Assembly (NCBI RefSeq): GCF_003438075.1 | Contig: NZ_QSTA01000001.1 | Span: forward strand, 620,001 to 684,000 | Reading direction: 5' to 3' | DNA length: 64,000 bases | From: Eubacterium sp. OM08-24 | GTDB taxonomy: Bacteria > Bacillota > Clostridia > Oscillospirales > Acutalibacteraceae | Part shown: positions 17,973-26,041 of the stretch, one piece after another | How the letters are laid out: each line of letters starts with the position of its first letter | Numbering within the stretch: the stretch's first letter is position 1 | Position numbers and translations under genes: made by a program | Notes under the pieces: generated by a model | What the model was told of the DNA's origin: nothing | Databases searched by the model: none | The model's input: the letters and a program-made list of their open reading frames with translations, nothing else

Positions 17973-19452
17973 CAGGGGTGCTCAAGGATGAACACCCCTC
18001 CGAAGCTCCGGTTTCGCCTTCAAATGCCGTTTCTATATCATCCAGCGGGATATTGTCAATGCTCAACGGCTTTTTGCTGGCGTTGATGATGAGGGTAAAG
18101 TGGTCGTCATACAGATAGATGGAATGAACAAAGATATTGATGATAGCTCGGCGCTTGTTCACATCGTCGGCGGGCATCTCGCAGACATAGTCCAGAAACG
18201 CCAGAATCTGTGCCTCCGTCAGCGTGATCTTCTTGTTTTCCTCGATGGCGAGCTGCGCCTTTTCCGCCATGCGCTTGTTGAGTCGATCCGTCAGCATCTC
18301 CACGGCCTGCCCCTGCTCAATGGCTTTCCAGAGATTCTCAATGGCCGTATCCGCCTCTCGGATCGCCTTTTTCAGCGCCTTGGCGGTCAGGTTATCCGGG
18401 CTTTTGGTGCACTCCTCAGCCACTTTCTTGGCAATGAAGCGGATTTTCTCCTCGGTCAGCATTTTCAAACACTCGTTGACCACACGGTCCTCTATATAGG
18501 ACTTGCTGACGATCTTCTTGCCGCACTTTTTCCTGCGGGCGTTTTTGCACATATAGTAGTGATATTGCCTGCCGGTCTTGCTGGTGCCGCCGTAGCCCAC
18601 CATCATTTCCTTGCAGTGTCCGCAGAACAGCTTTGTGGTCAGCAGTTATTCGCCCTCGCCGTGAGTTCGGGTCGGCGCACTTTTGTTTTTGTTCATCATC
18701 GATTGCACCCGGTAAAATAGGTCATCATCCAGAATGCGAGGCATCCCGCCGGGTGTTTCCTTTCCTTTGTAAAGATAGACACCGATATAACGCTTGTTGC
18801 TGAGCAGGCGGCTTAGGCTGTTGGGGCTGAATTCTTTGCCGAGGGAGGTTTTGACCCTGCGTCGTTTCAGATCCCGAATGATCTCCGCTTTCGTCTCGCC
18901 GCTGGCGTAGCGCTCATAAATCTCAGGGACAATGGCGTCTTCCTCTTCATCCACATAGAACCGCCGTTCGGCATCGACCTTGAAGCCCAAGCCGGGGTTG
19001 CTGCCGTTGGACAAGCACTTTTCGGCATTGATAGCCATACCCCGATGGATCTTCTGAGAAAGCTCCACGGAGTAGTATTCCGCCATACTTTCCAGAACGC
19101 CCTCCACCAAGATGTCGGAAGCGTCGTCCGCAATATTCTCCTTGGCAGACAGCACCCGGACACCGTTCTTTTTCAGTTTCGCCTTGTTGATGGCACTGTC
19201 ATAGCGGTTGCGGGCAAAACGGTCCAGCTGATATACCAAAACGCCCTCAAAGGTGTGCCTGTCGCTGTCGGAGATCATCCGCTGAAATTCGGCACGGTTG
19301 TCCGTGGTGCCGCTGATGGCCCGGTCAATATATTCTCCGACAACGGTATAATGATTCGACTCCGCATATTCATAGCACACCTTGAGCTGTCCCTCAATGG
19401 ACTGCTCCGTCTGGCTGTGGCTGGAAAAGCGGGCGTATATTACAACATTCAT
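17959..19452 (-). pseudogene. Large serine recombinase inactivated by an in-frame stop
   Basis: One frame of 497 codons with a TAA at 18646-18648. The N-terminal 268 residues carry the resolvase domain (NVVIYARFSSHSQTEQSIEG) and recombinase domain (GLGFKVDAERRFYVDEEEDA). After the stop the same frame gives LLTTKLFCGHCKEMMVGYGG, the zinc ribbon, and a coiled coil. A single base change (TAT or TAC to TAA) explains the loss; the rest of the frame is clean, so the event is recent. Base composition is clearly richer in GC than the island to its left. It is adjacent to a core repeat and is probably the former integrase of the 18-38 kb element. RBS GGAGGCTCACAG upstream. Confidence 0.9.
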
Positions 19453-19521
19453 CTGTGAGCCTCCAATTCTTTCTATACATAATTATAATCCTCCTTTATT
19501 TGCTGTCGAATGTGCGAAAAC

Positions 19522-19719
19522 TCAGACGCCCGATGCAGTTGCATCAGGTGTCCGTTCATCATATTCAGGGTGTTTGGTAAGCCATTTTTCAAAGTAAGCT
19601 TTGCCCTCGTCACTATCATAGAACTTCCTAATCTCTGGCGCTAATGCCTTTGCAAAAGAAGTGAGCAGTTCTTCGGGTAACTCTACCTTGGTATAATCAA
19701 TCCTTGTATATTTCTTCAT
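19522..19719 (-). CDS. Small hypothetical protein
   Basis: 65 residues (MKKYTRIDYTKVELPEELLT, then FAKALAPEIRKFYDSDEGKA). Small proteins of this kind often precede the recombinase in Firmicutes conjugative elements. The 3' end overlaps the near-palindrome GATGCAGTTGCATC, so the last residues ATASGV may be altered. Starts 9 bases after the parB stop. No family recognised. Confidence 0.6.
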   Translation of the reverse strand: MKKYTRIDYTKVELPEELLTSFAKALAPEIRKFYDSDEGKAYFEKWLTKHPEYDERTPDATASGV

Positions 19720-19728
19720 AGGCTCACC

Positions 19729-20589
19729 TCATCGTTCTCGGTCACGCTGTCGAATCAGATAGCGGCGGTAATGCTCGCAAGCTTTCATAACAAAGTCTTC
19801 TGCTTGCTTTGTATTGGCGTTAGGGACATATTTGCGAATGCGCTCCATCGGCACCTTGAACATTTCACGCTGATTTGCTTTTTCCTCGCTCATAACGGTG
19901 GCAATAACTTCGAGTGTCAAGCCTTCCTCCCCACTCATCTTCTTAAAACGGCAAGCCTGAGAGAGCGACGGAGTGCAATCATTCAGCTCCATCTGTTCCA
20001 AAAGGTCGTACTGTTCTTGCTCGTTAAGATACGAAAGCTCAACGGCGGGAGTAAAAGCGATACGCCCGTCATCCACATATTGCAGGATTTCGGGAATAAG
20101 GTTGGTAAGGCGGATATAGCGTTTAATAGTATCTTTGCTTGTACCCGCATCCTCTGCAATTTGTTCGGTTGCTAACTTCGGTGCAACTTGCACCGAAGTT
20201 AAATCTGTACGATATCCTTTGTGTGCCAATGCCTCCGCTTTCATCTTGTAAGCAAAGGCTTTTTCAGAGGGCAGAATGTGCTCTCGGTGTAGGTTGCTGT
20301 CTACAAGCACGATTGCCGCCGCATCACGGTCAAGGGAAACAATTAAGGCAGGGACTTCTGTGATCCCTGCCTTAACTGCGGCGTGTAAGCGGCGGTGTCC
20401 GCTTATCACCTCATATTCATCTGTGTTTTCAATCGGTCGAACAATCAGCGGCGAAAGAATTCCTTGCGTCTGTACGCTTTCGATCAAGGTATTCATTTCC
20501 TCATCGTCCTTGACCTTGAATGGGTGTCCGGCAAAGGGGTGCAATTTTTCTGCCGGAATTGCCACCGGCTTTTTCATCGTATTTTTCAT
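19729..20589 (-). CDS. ParB/Spo0J-like partition protein of the element
   Basis: 286 residues. The ParB N-terminal nuclease-like domain (AIPAEKLHPFAGHPFKVKDD; YEVISGHRRLHAAVKAG) is followed by a KorB-type helix-turn-helix (ATEQIAEDAGTSKDTIKRYI). The GHRR motif is the CTP/DNA-binding box II of ParB proteins. The ATG at 20587-20589 has GAGGGAGATAAA upstream, placed inside the end of the relaxase gene one base away, so translation is coupled. On conjugative elements such proteins stabilise or regulate the element. Confidence 0.92.
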   Translation of the reverse strand: MKNTMKKPVAIPAEKLHPFAGHPFKVKDDEEMNTLIESVQTQGILSPLIVRPIENTDEYEVISGHRRLHAAVKAGITEVPALIVSLDRDAAAIVLVDSNLHREHILPSEKAFAYKMKAEALAHKGYRTDLTSVQVAPKLATEQIAEDAGTSKDTIKRYIRLTNLIPEILQYVDDGRIAFTPAVELSYLNEQEQYDLLEQMELNDCTPSLSQACRFKKMSGEEGLTLEVIATVMSEEKANQREMFKVPMERIRKYVPNANTKQAEDFVMKACEHYRRYLIRQRDRER

Positions 20590-20590
20590 T

Positions 20591-21955
20591 TTATCTCCCT
20601 CTTTCTTTGTATCTTGCACGGGCTTTTTTCTCCAGCTCGTGCTCTTGCTTTAATAATTCATACAAATGCGGAAACTTCTCCAAAATTTTCTCCGCACGGC
20701 GAAGCTTTTCTCGAACAGGCTTCATTTGTTTGCTGATCGCTTTTCGGCTCTCTTTGTTTTGGCTTTCATCCTCCGGCGATTTTGGACGGCGGATACGATT
20801 GCTGATGTCGCTGCGCTCACGTTCCAGTGTCAAAAGCTCAGACCGAGATTGCTCAATATTTACCTGTAGGTCGGAAACTGTATGAATATCCTGCTCCTGC
20901 AAAAAGTGATAGTCGGCAATCAGTTTTTTCAAATCCTTTTCCGCCGCCCTTAAATCAGGTGACAGCAGCATTACATTTGTAAGCTCGGCGGCAATTTGAA
21001 TTACTGTTATGATGATATAGAATATCATATTTACTAAAACTGTTGCCGCATCGTGGCTGTGGTCGATAGAGAATTCAAGCTTTCGCAGTTCATCTTCCAA
21101 CGGAAACTTTTTAGGTCTGTACGGTGGGCGGTACTCCAAGGTGAACAGGCGGTATCTGTTCTCGGCGTTTTTATCCAACTGTGCTTGTACGATTTCTTTT
21201 GTAAAACCAATATTTGCAAGCCGAACAGAGCGTTCCCAATGCTTTGCTTTCACGGAAAAACGTACGTGGTCAAGCGTATATCCGAGCGCATATAACTGGC
21301 TATCAAATTCTCTCGGAGAGGTAGCAAAAGACAGGCAATATTCCACATCCTCACGGAGATAGTCCCGATGTGTTTTCTTGCCGGACTTGTGCCGCCAATA
21401 GTCTTTTTTATTACCGCCGTAAAAATTGCTGTTTTCAAGAACAGATAAACCGTGTTCCCGGCATATCTCATCCGATACACGGCGAAGTTCCTTGTGGTCG
21501 CCGATTTTATTTTGAAATTTTGTACCGTCCTTAAATGAAACGGGATTCACAACAAAATGACAATGCAGATTATCTGTATTCAAATGAACGGTCACCAACA
21601 CTTGATATTTATCGCCCCACATCTTTCGGGCGGTAGCTTTTCCGATTTCAAAGGCTTGCTCCGGTGTGACTTCGCCTTCACGGAAACTCTGAATCCCGTG
21701 ATACCCGACAACCTTACCACGAATCCCGAACCGTCGCTGCACGGCAATCATTTCGGCATAGGCGTTTTGCTTTGAGCAGTTAATGCCGCCAACATACATT
21801 TTACGGTCGGTCTTATTATCGTTCTCGGCGTAAGAAAGCGCCGCATACAAATCATCGTCAAGATATTCTCTTGCGGTGGTCTTGTCGGGATTGTCGGCAT
21901 AGTCAAGCGTTGCTTTCAAATTCTTGTAAATAGGCCAGAAGCCTGTAACAGCCAC
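20591..21955 (-). CDS. Relaxase / mobilization nuclease
   Basis: 454 residues. The metal-binding motif VHLNTDNLHCHFVVNP (about residue 125-140) is the HxH motif III of MOBP-type relaxases (MobA/VirD2); YHGIQSF upstream carries a further histidine. The C-terminal half is a long helical region with one hydrophobic stretch (VLVNMIFYIIITVIQIAAEL, about 312-331), unusual for a relaxase. It nicks oriT and pilots the strand. Followed directly by parB and preceded by mobC. No type IV secretion genes are in the window, so the element is mobilisable at best. Confidence 0.92.
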   Translation of the reverse strand: MAVTGFWPIYKNLKATLDYADNPDKTTAREYLDDDLYAALSYAENDNKTDRKMYVGGINCSKQNAYAEMIAVQRRFGIRGKVVGYHGIQSFREGEVTPEQAFEIGKATARKMWGDKYQVLVTVHLNTDNLHCHFVVNPVSFKDGTKFQNKIGDHKELRRVSDEICREHGLSVLENSNFYGGNKKDYWRHKSGKKTHRDYLREDVEYCLSFATSPREFDSQLYALGYTLDHVRFSVKAKHWERSVRLANIGFTKEIVQAQLDKNAENRYRLFTLEYRPPYRPKKFPLEDELRKLEFSIDHSHDAATVLVNMIFYIIITVIQIAAELTNVMLLSPDLRAAEKDLKKLIADYHFLQEQDIHTVSDLQVNIEQSRSELLTLERERSDISNRIRRPKSPEDESQNKESRKAISKQMKPVREKLRRAEKILEKFPHLYELLKQEHELEKKARARYKERGR

Positions 21956-21961
21956 AATACA

Positions 21962-22240
21962 TCACCCCTTTCCCGGCAGCAGAAAAGTTGCTGTAATTGC
22001 TTTCAGTACATCACCGATTTCCTTGTCCAATTCCGGTGAACTCGCTTTATCTGCAAGTTCACCGAGCTTTTCAAAACAAAGAAAAAGAGTGTCGGGTGGA
22101 ATGCTTCTCGGCTCGTACCCCAACGCTCTTTGCTTTACATATTCAGTTGTACTCAGCCCGCACGTTCGGGCTTTTGACTGTATTTTCTCTTTTTCTTTTG
22201 CCGTGACACGCACGGCGATTCGTATATCTTTCATATACAT
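21962..22240 (-). CDS. MobC-like relaxosome accessory protein
   Basis: 92 residues (90 if the second ATG at 22234 is used). It has a ribbon-helix-helix start (DIRIAVRVTAKEKEKIQSKA, then CGLSTTEYVKQRALG) typical of MobC/NikA plasmid mobilisation proteins that bind oriT next to the relaxase. Six bases separate it from the relaxase gene. Confidence 0.85.
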   Translation of the reverse strand: MYMKDIRIAVRVTAKEKEKIQSKARTCGLSTTEYVKQRALGYEPRSIPPDTLFLCFEKLGELADKASSPELDKEIGDVLKAITATFLLPGKG

Positions 22241-22605
22241 TATTCCTTCTTTCGTTCTTTTTCCAAGGGGCTTGGGGGACGGAGTCCCTCAAAGAGTAAA
22301 TCAGCCTCTTGGGGCGGATTTTGATTGGGAGTTTGGCACACAAAGTCCCTGCTTGTTACGGTGTAAGACACACACCATATGTGGTATTCGTCTGTTTTTC
22401 TGTGGCTTGCACCGTGAGGGAGCGACCTCATACAATTATTGTTTGTGCAAATCTTTCGATTGGTTCTGCTATTGGTTGATATTGGCATCACTTTTATTGT
22501 GATTACCGTCAGTTTTGAAAACTAGTGGAGTCATTGGTTTTAGTGGGGGCAATTCCTTTGGGTATTGCCATCACAGTACCGTCAAAAGCAGGAAGCAGTG
22601 ACATC
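22241..22605. other. Non-coding region, candidate oriT
   Basis: This stretch between mobC and the parR-like gene has no gene I can support. It contains the hairpin GGGACGGAGTCCC, a T/G-rich run GGCTTGGGGGACGGAGTCCC, and CGGTGTAAGACACACACCAT. Position directly upstream of mobC-relaxase is the usual place of oriT. Inference from location only. Confidence 0.4.
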
Positions 22606-22932
22606 TTAGAAGCTGTCAAGAAAATCGAGTACCGCTTCTTCGCTGTCGTCGTTTTTTTCCTTTTCGGAAGGTGTTTGTGCAACGGGCTGTTGCACAAGTT
22701 GTAATAAGCCGCTAAGAGGGTTTGTTTTTGCCGTTTCCTCTCGGATGGTGGATATAACCCTTTCGAGGAAAGCTTCTTCGGTTGCAGTTCTTTCTGACAG
22801 CTCCATATATCCGCAGATAGCAGAAATGACCGCCTTGCTGTATGAAACCTCTGCACCTTGCAGATATTCATAAGCCTTGCGGTCATTTTCTTTACTCAGA
22901 TTAAAGCGTACTTTTACATTCTTAATGCTCAT
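22606..22932 (-). CDS. ParR-like partner of ParM
   Basis: 108 residues. An N-terminal ribbon-helix-helix-like part (VKVRFNLSKENDRKAYEYLQ) is followed by an acidic tail ending SEEAVLDFLDSF. Its start overlaps the stop of parM by ATGA (22929-22932). Small proteins directly after parM are the centromere-binding adaptors that connect the actin filament to DNA; the assignment rests on this order and on the fold-like N-terminus. Confidence 0.7.
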   Translation of the reverse strand: MSIKNVKVRFNLSKENDRKAYEYLQGAEVSYSKAVISAICGYMELSERTATEEAFLERVISTIREETAKTNPLSGLLQLVQQPVAQTPSEKEKNDDSEEAVLDFLDSF

Positions 22933-23855
22933 ACCGCACCACCGTTTCTGTTAAGGGAAACGAGTGCCATATACTCATATCCCTTTGCGGTGGCACAAAT
23001 ATCCTCGTTGATGATAACTCGGCTTGCATCGTAATCGGCAAAGTTACGGATAAGGCAACCACCGCCGCCGACCACATATAGTTTCATCAGTTTGGGATCG
23101 TATTCGTGTTCACGCAGACGGTGGAAGATACCGGCGGTGTATTCTTTTGCGGTTTTGATAACCGTTTCAAGATACTGCCCGTCAATATCTGCTGTGCCTT
23201 TCTTGAGAATTTCTGTGATTATCGCATCATCGATGATTGTATGATATTGCTTCATCATCTGCTCACGGATAAGCAGAGCGCATTGATGGGTGCCGTACTT
23301 CTCGGTGAACATACGCTGGGCATCAGGTTTCTTGTTTACAATCCGAAGCAGGTTCATTGTACCGTTGCCAATATCGCAGAGCATATTGACACCCTTAAAA
23401 TCACCAAGGTTTTCGGCAACAGCAGCGAACCCCTGCGGATAGATTTCTGCACCGACAATTTTAATGCGGTAATCGGTGTTACGGAAAGAAAATTCAACAT
23501 CGCTGTGTTGAAGCAGATATTTCTTAAACTCAGCCTTTTGCTCACGTACCCAAGTTAAGGGTAGTCCTGCGGCGATAAATACAGAAGCCTCGGTGAGGCG
23601 TTCTCTCCGTAACTCCCGTGCGATAGCGGCAAGGGTGAGTACATAATAGTCCTCGTCAGTAAACTTGTCTGCCGTAAATTCCTTATGACCGACGCCGATG
23701 GAATAGTATTTGCCGTTCCATTGGAGCAGGTCGCTGACAAAGGTGGTTTCGGTATCGCTTTTCATTACTCCGGTGGGAAAGCAGCAGTTCGCCGTTTTCA
23801 TATTCCCGTAGCCGTGGTCGATACCGATAACGTACATTTCATTAAATTTTCTCAT
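22929..23855 (-). CDS. parM: ParM/StbA-type actin-like segregation ATPase
   Basis: 308 residues. It has the actin-family phosphate 1 loop (GIDHGYGNMK), phosphate 2 loop (CDIGNGTMNLL) and adenosine loop (VVGGGGCLIRNF). ParM filaments push plasmid or element copies apart; on integrated elements it implies an extrachromosomal stage. The start may be M1 or the ATG at residue 7 (MYVIGIDHG); AAAAGGAGAAATGAAATT precedes M1. Confidence 0.9.
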   Translation of the reverse strand: MRKFNEMYVIGIDHGYGNMKTANCCFPTGVMKSDTETTFVSDLLQWNGKYYSIGVGHKEFTADKFTDEDYYVLTLAAIARELRRERLTEASVFIAAGLPLTWVREQKAEFKKYLLQHSDVEFSFRNTDYRIKIVGAEIYPQGFAAVAENLGDFKGVNMLCDIGNGTMNLLRIVNKKPDAQRMFTEKYGTHQCALLIREQMMKQYHTIIDDAIITEILKKGTADIDGQYLETVIKTAKEYTAGIFHRLREHEYDPKLMKLYVVGGGGCLIRNFADYDASRVIINEDICATAKGYEYMALVSLNRNGGAV

Positions 23856-23961
23856 AATTTCATTTCTCCTTTTCTTACTTCAATTTGTTGTGCTTTTTGA
23901 TTTGTTCGTACAGCTCTTTATCGGCGAGTAATACTGCTTTTTTGAAAAGCTTAGAGTTTTC

Positions 23962-24555
23962 GTGAGCCGTGTAAATGAAGCTGACCGATTTGACGAGGAA
24001 CATTTGCTCCCCATAGCATTAGAAGTATTCGGCTCTGTGCCGTTTCCTGTGACAACGGAATATGTACCGATCAAGAAAGCCAGCCGCAGTAAAACGGCTA
24101 CTCTTGCACGCAGGCTTTATTTCGACAGCTATTACAGCTTTGTGATGACCTACTTCTTTGAAGGCTTACATTACGGTCATTATCCAAGGAGATGCGATAT
24201 CTGCAAAAAATATTTCCTTATGACCTCTGCGGCAAGGCAAAAGTATTGTACAGGTTATGCGCCGTTTAAGCTCAAGGGCAAAGCCATTACCTGCCGGAAA
24301 TATGCGGCAAGGATCAACCGAAAAGAATTAGCGGCCGGAAATCCTGTTATCCGCATCTATAAAAACCGCTGCTCTGTGCTTCGTATGGAAAGAAAACGAG
24401 GTACTGTCACAGAAGAATTTGCCTCCACAGCGCTTGATCTTGCAAAAGAGCGTATGCAGCGTGCAAAAGAGGATGCCGAATATGCCAACAGTCAGTATGA
24501 GTCGGATATGAGCCGTGAAAAGCTCTACGCCGAAGTCGATAAGCAGTTAAAATAA
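23962..24555 (+). pseudogene. DUF6076-like protein, N-terminally truncated
   Basis: Open frame of 197 residues from a GTG with no ribosome binding site, beginning within the conserved part (VNEADRFDEEHLLPIALEVF). It keeps a Cys motif (CDICKKYFLMTSAARQKYC) and a C-terminal coiled coil. I recognise the pattern as DUF6076, a family common on Firmicutes conjugative elements. The missing N-terminus and the opposite-strand parM next to it suggest a deletion or inversion joint near 23957. It is followed at about 30 bases by the sigma-like gene. Confidence 0.6.
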
Positions 24556-24586
24556 CGGTAAGTATCACAGAACGGAGGTGAGTGCC

Positions 24587-25492
24587 GTGACAGAAATTTA
24601 TATAGATAAAGCAGATTTAAATATGTATCAATTGAAGACGGCACCGCCGAAATGGGATTTGCAGGAATATATTGTAACCTATCTGAAAGAGAAAGATAAC
24701 CGCTATCTTGCTTGGTTTCTGCACTATTATGAAAAAACGCTTAACAACAATGTGCAGGAATATATGCGAAAGCTCTTTATGCCGGAGCATTTTGCGGATA
24801 TGAAACAGGCATATATTGCCGGACTGCTCAAAGCATTAAAAAACTACGATATTAAGCAAGGCGCGTCGTTTACCTCGTTCAAGGAACGGTATGTGGAACG
24901 GGAGATACTGGACTATGTGCGCTCTATGCGTACAGGCTTCACAGCACAAAGCATCGCAGAATATGCCAAACTCCGTAAAGCAATGGCGATATGGTACAAA
25001 TACGAGCGTGATTATTCAGATGAAACACTGATAAAGGTTGCAGGCGAGCTTGAGGAAACCGTTGAAAACGCTAAAGAAATATTACTCGGCGGTCTGCTCA
25101 ATGAAAACCGGGTGGATTTGTATCGGCAATACACAGACGATGACGGTGAAGAAAGCACAGAGGAGGCACATTCCGATAGTTCTTCTGATACTTATACGCT
25201 GTTTATGAAAAATGAGCTGTATACCCGACTGTGGGAAGCATACGAAAAACCGGAGTATACCGAACGGAAAATGTTATCTCAAAGACTCGGTTTTTGCTTT
25301 GAATGCCATAGTGTGTTTTATATAGTTCATAACGATTTGGACGAATACGGTGAGCCGAAAAAGAAGCCAATCAAGAAGATGATGTATACGGATATTGCTA
25401 CCGACCACGAATACAGCTCAGCAAATACGGCTCATAACAAGTGTGAAAAGGCGTTGGAGAAATTAAGAAAAGCAATAAATGATTTAATATAA
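24587..25492 (+). CDS. Sigma-70-like factor of conjugative element
   Basis: 301 residues. Region 2-like sequence (MKQAYIAGLLKALKNYDIKQ, FTSFKERYVEREILDYVRSM) shows a sigma factor fold; an acidic linker (about 185-205) and a C-terminal domain follow. The GTG at 24587 follows AACGGAGGTGAGTGCC. Such sigma-like proteins are usual in Tn1549-type elements and may direct element transcription. It is the last mobile-element gene before the cation cargo and ends in a strong terminator. Confidence 0.75.
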   Translation: MTEIYIDKADLNMYQLKTAPPKWDLQEYIVTYLKEKDNRYLAWFLHYYEKTLNNNVQEYMRKLFMPEHFADMKQAYIAGLLKALKNYDIKQGASFTSFKERYVEREILDYVRSMRTGFTAQSIAEYAKLRKAMAIWYKYERDYSDETLIKVAGELEETVENAKEILLGGLLNENRVDLYRQYTDDDGEESTEEAHSDSSSDTYTLFMKNELYTRLWEAYEKPEYTERKMLSQRLGFCFECHSVFYIVHNDLDEYGEPKKKPIKKMMYTDIATDHEYSSANTAHNKCEKALEKLRKAINDLI

Positions 25493-25500
25493 ATTAGCAA

Positions 25501-25542
25501 AAAGCGGCGGCAGGAAGATTCTATTCTTTCTGTCGCCGCTTT
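25501..25542 (+). terminator. Terminator after the sigma-like gene
   Basis: Stem of 13 bp (AAAGCGGCGGCAG with CTGTCGCCGCTTT, one wobble), 16-base loop, then CCATTTTGG. It isolates the kdp cargo from the mobilisation genes. Confidence 0.8.
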
Positions 25543-25663
25543 CCATTTTGGTAGGTATGTTCCGCTAATTTAGGCTTTATTTTTTCTTAACAGTAATCAA
25601 TGAGGTCTTTTTCCCGTTTTTATTTCTCCTGTGCTATTCTTTTAGCGTAAGGAGGGATTAAAT

Positions 25664-25858
25664 ATGTCAGCCATATTTAAAGCTATACACGAATTTGATA
25701 AGCGCATTGAAGCACGAGCGGAGCATTTCGCATTCAAGCATCCGTATCTGTCCTTTTTTGCGGTATTTATCGGTATGCCGATTTGTGTTCTCGCTGCCGT
25801 GTTTTTCTTCACCGTAATTATTACGGTTCCGATTGCTTTGATTTTCGGATGGCTGTAA
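25664..25858 (+). CDS. Small membrane protein
   Basis: 64 residues: an amphipathic N-terminus (MSAIFKAIHEFDKRIEARAE) and one long hydrophobic hairpin (FFAVFIGMPICVLAAVFFFT). GTAAGGAGGG site before the ATG. It lies upstream of kdp; no family is recognised. It could be a small regulator or partner of the transporter. Confidence 0.6.
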   Translation: MSAIFKAIHEFDKRIEARAEHFAFKHPYLSFFAVFIGMPICVLAAVFFFTVIITVPIALIFGWL

Positions 25859-25862
25859 GCGT

Positions 25863-25910
25863 CTTAATATAGTTTTAATGCGCTGTATATTCTGCTAATC
25901 CCGATTTAAT
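25863..25910 (+). promoter_or_regulatory. Candidate KdpE-type operator upstream of kdpFABC
   Basis: CTTAATAT (25863-25870) and CCGATTTAAT (25901-25910) are repeated upstream of ktrB at 30598 and 30625. The distance between the two boxes is 38 bases here and 27 there, a difference of 11, one helical turn. This suggests a shared two-box operator for the KdpDE regulator encoded downstream. Confidence 0.45.
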
Positions 25911-25948
25911 CTTTTTGCTGTTAAAATATCAAACAAGGAGGTAAGACT

Positions 25949-26041
25949 ATGAATATTATAATCGGATTTATCGGTCTTTGTGCTGCGGCACTGCTAATCT
26001 ACTATGTTTACATACTGATGAAAGGGGATGAGCAAAAATGA
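25949..26041 (+). CDS. kdpF: KdpF, small subunit of the Kdp potassium pump
   Basis: 30 residues, MNIIIGFIGLCAAALLIYYV then YILMKGDEQK: a single helix as in KdpF, which stabilises the KdpABC complex in lipid. CAAGGAGG site, and the stop overlaps the kdpA start by four bases (26038-26041). Confidence 0.85.
   Translation: MNIIIGFIGLCAAALLIYYVYILMKGDEQK

Noticed and set aside
18100..18720. Long plus-strand open frame of 206 codons
   Set aside because: It is the antisense shadow of the GC-richer serine recombinase, which has clear domains in the other direction.
22241..22502. Open frame of 159 codons on the plus strand over mobC and its upstream region
   Set aside because: Composition is not protein-like and it overlaps the conserved mobC gene; the region is more likely oriT.
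25501..25950. Cyclic di-AMP (ydaO) riboswitch before kdp
   Set aside because: None of the conserved ydaO motifs could be found in the leader; only the two-box pattern was seen.
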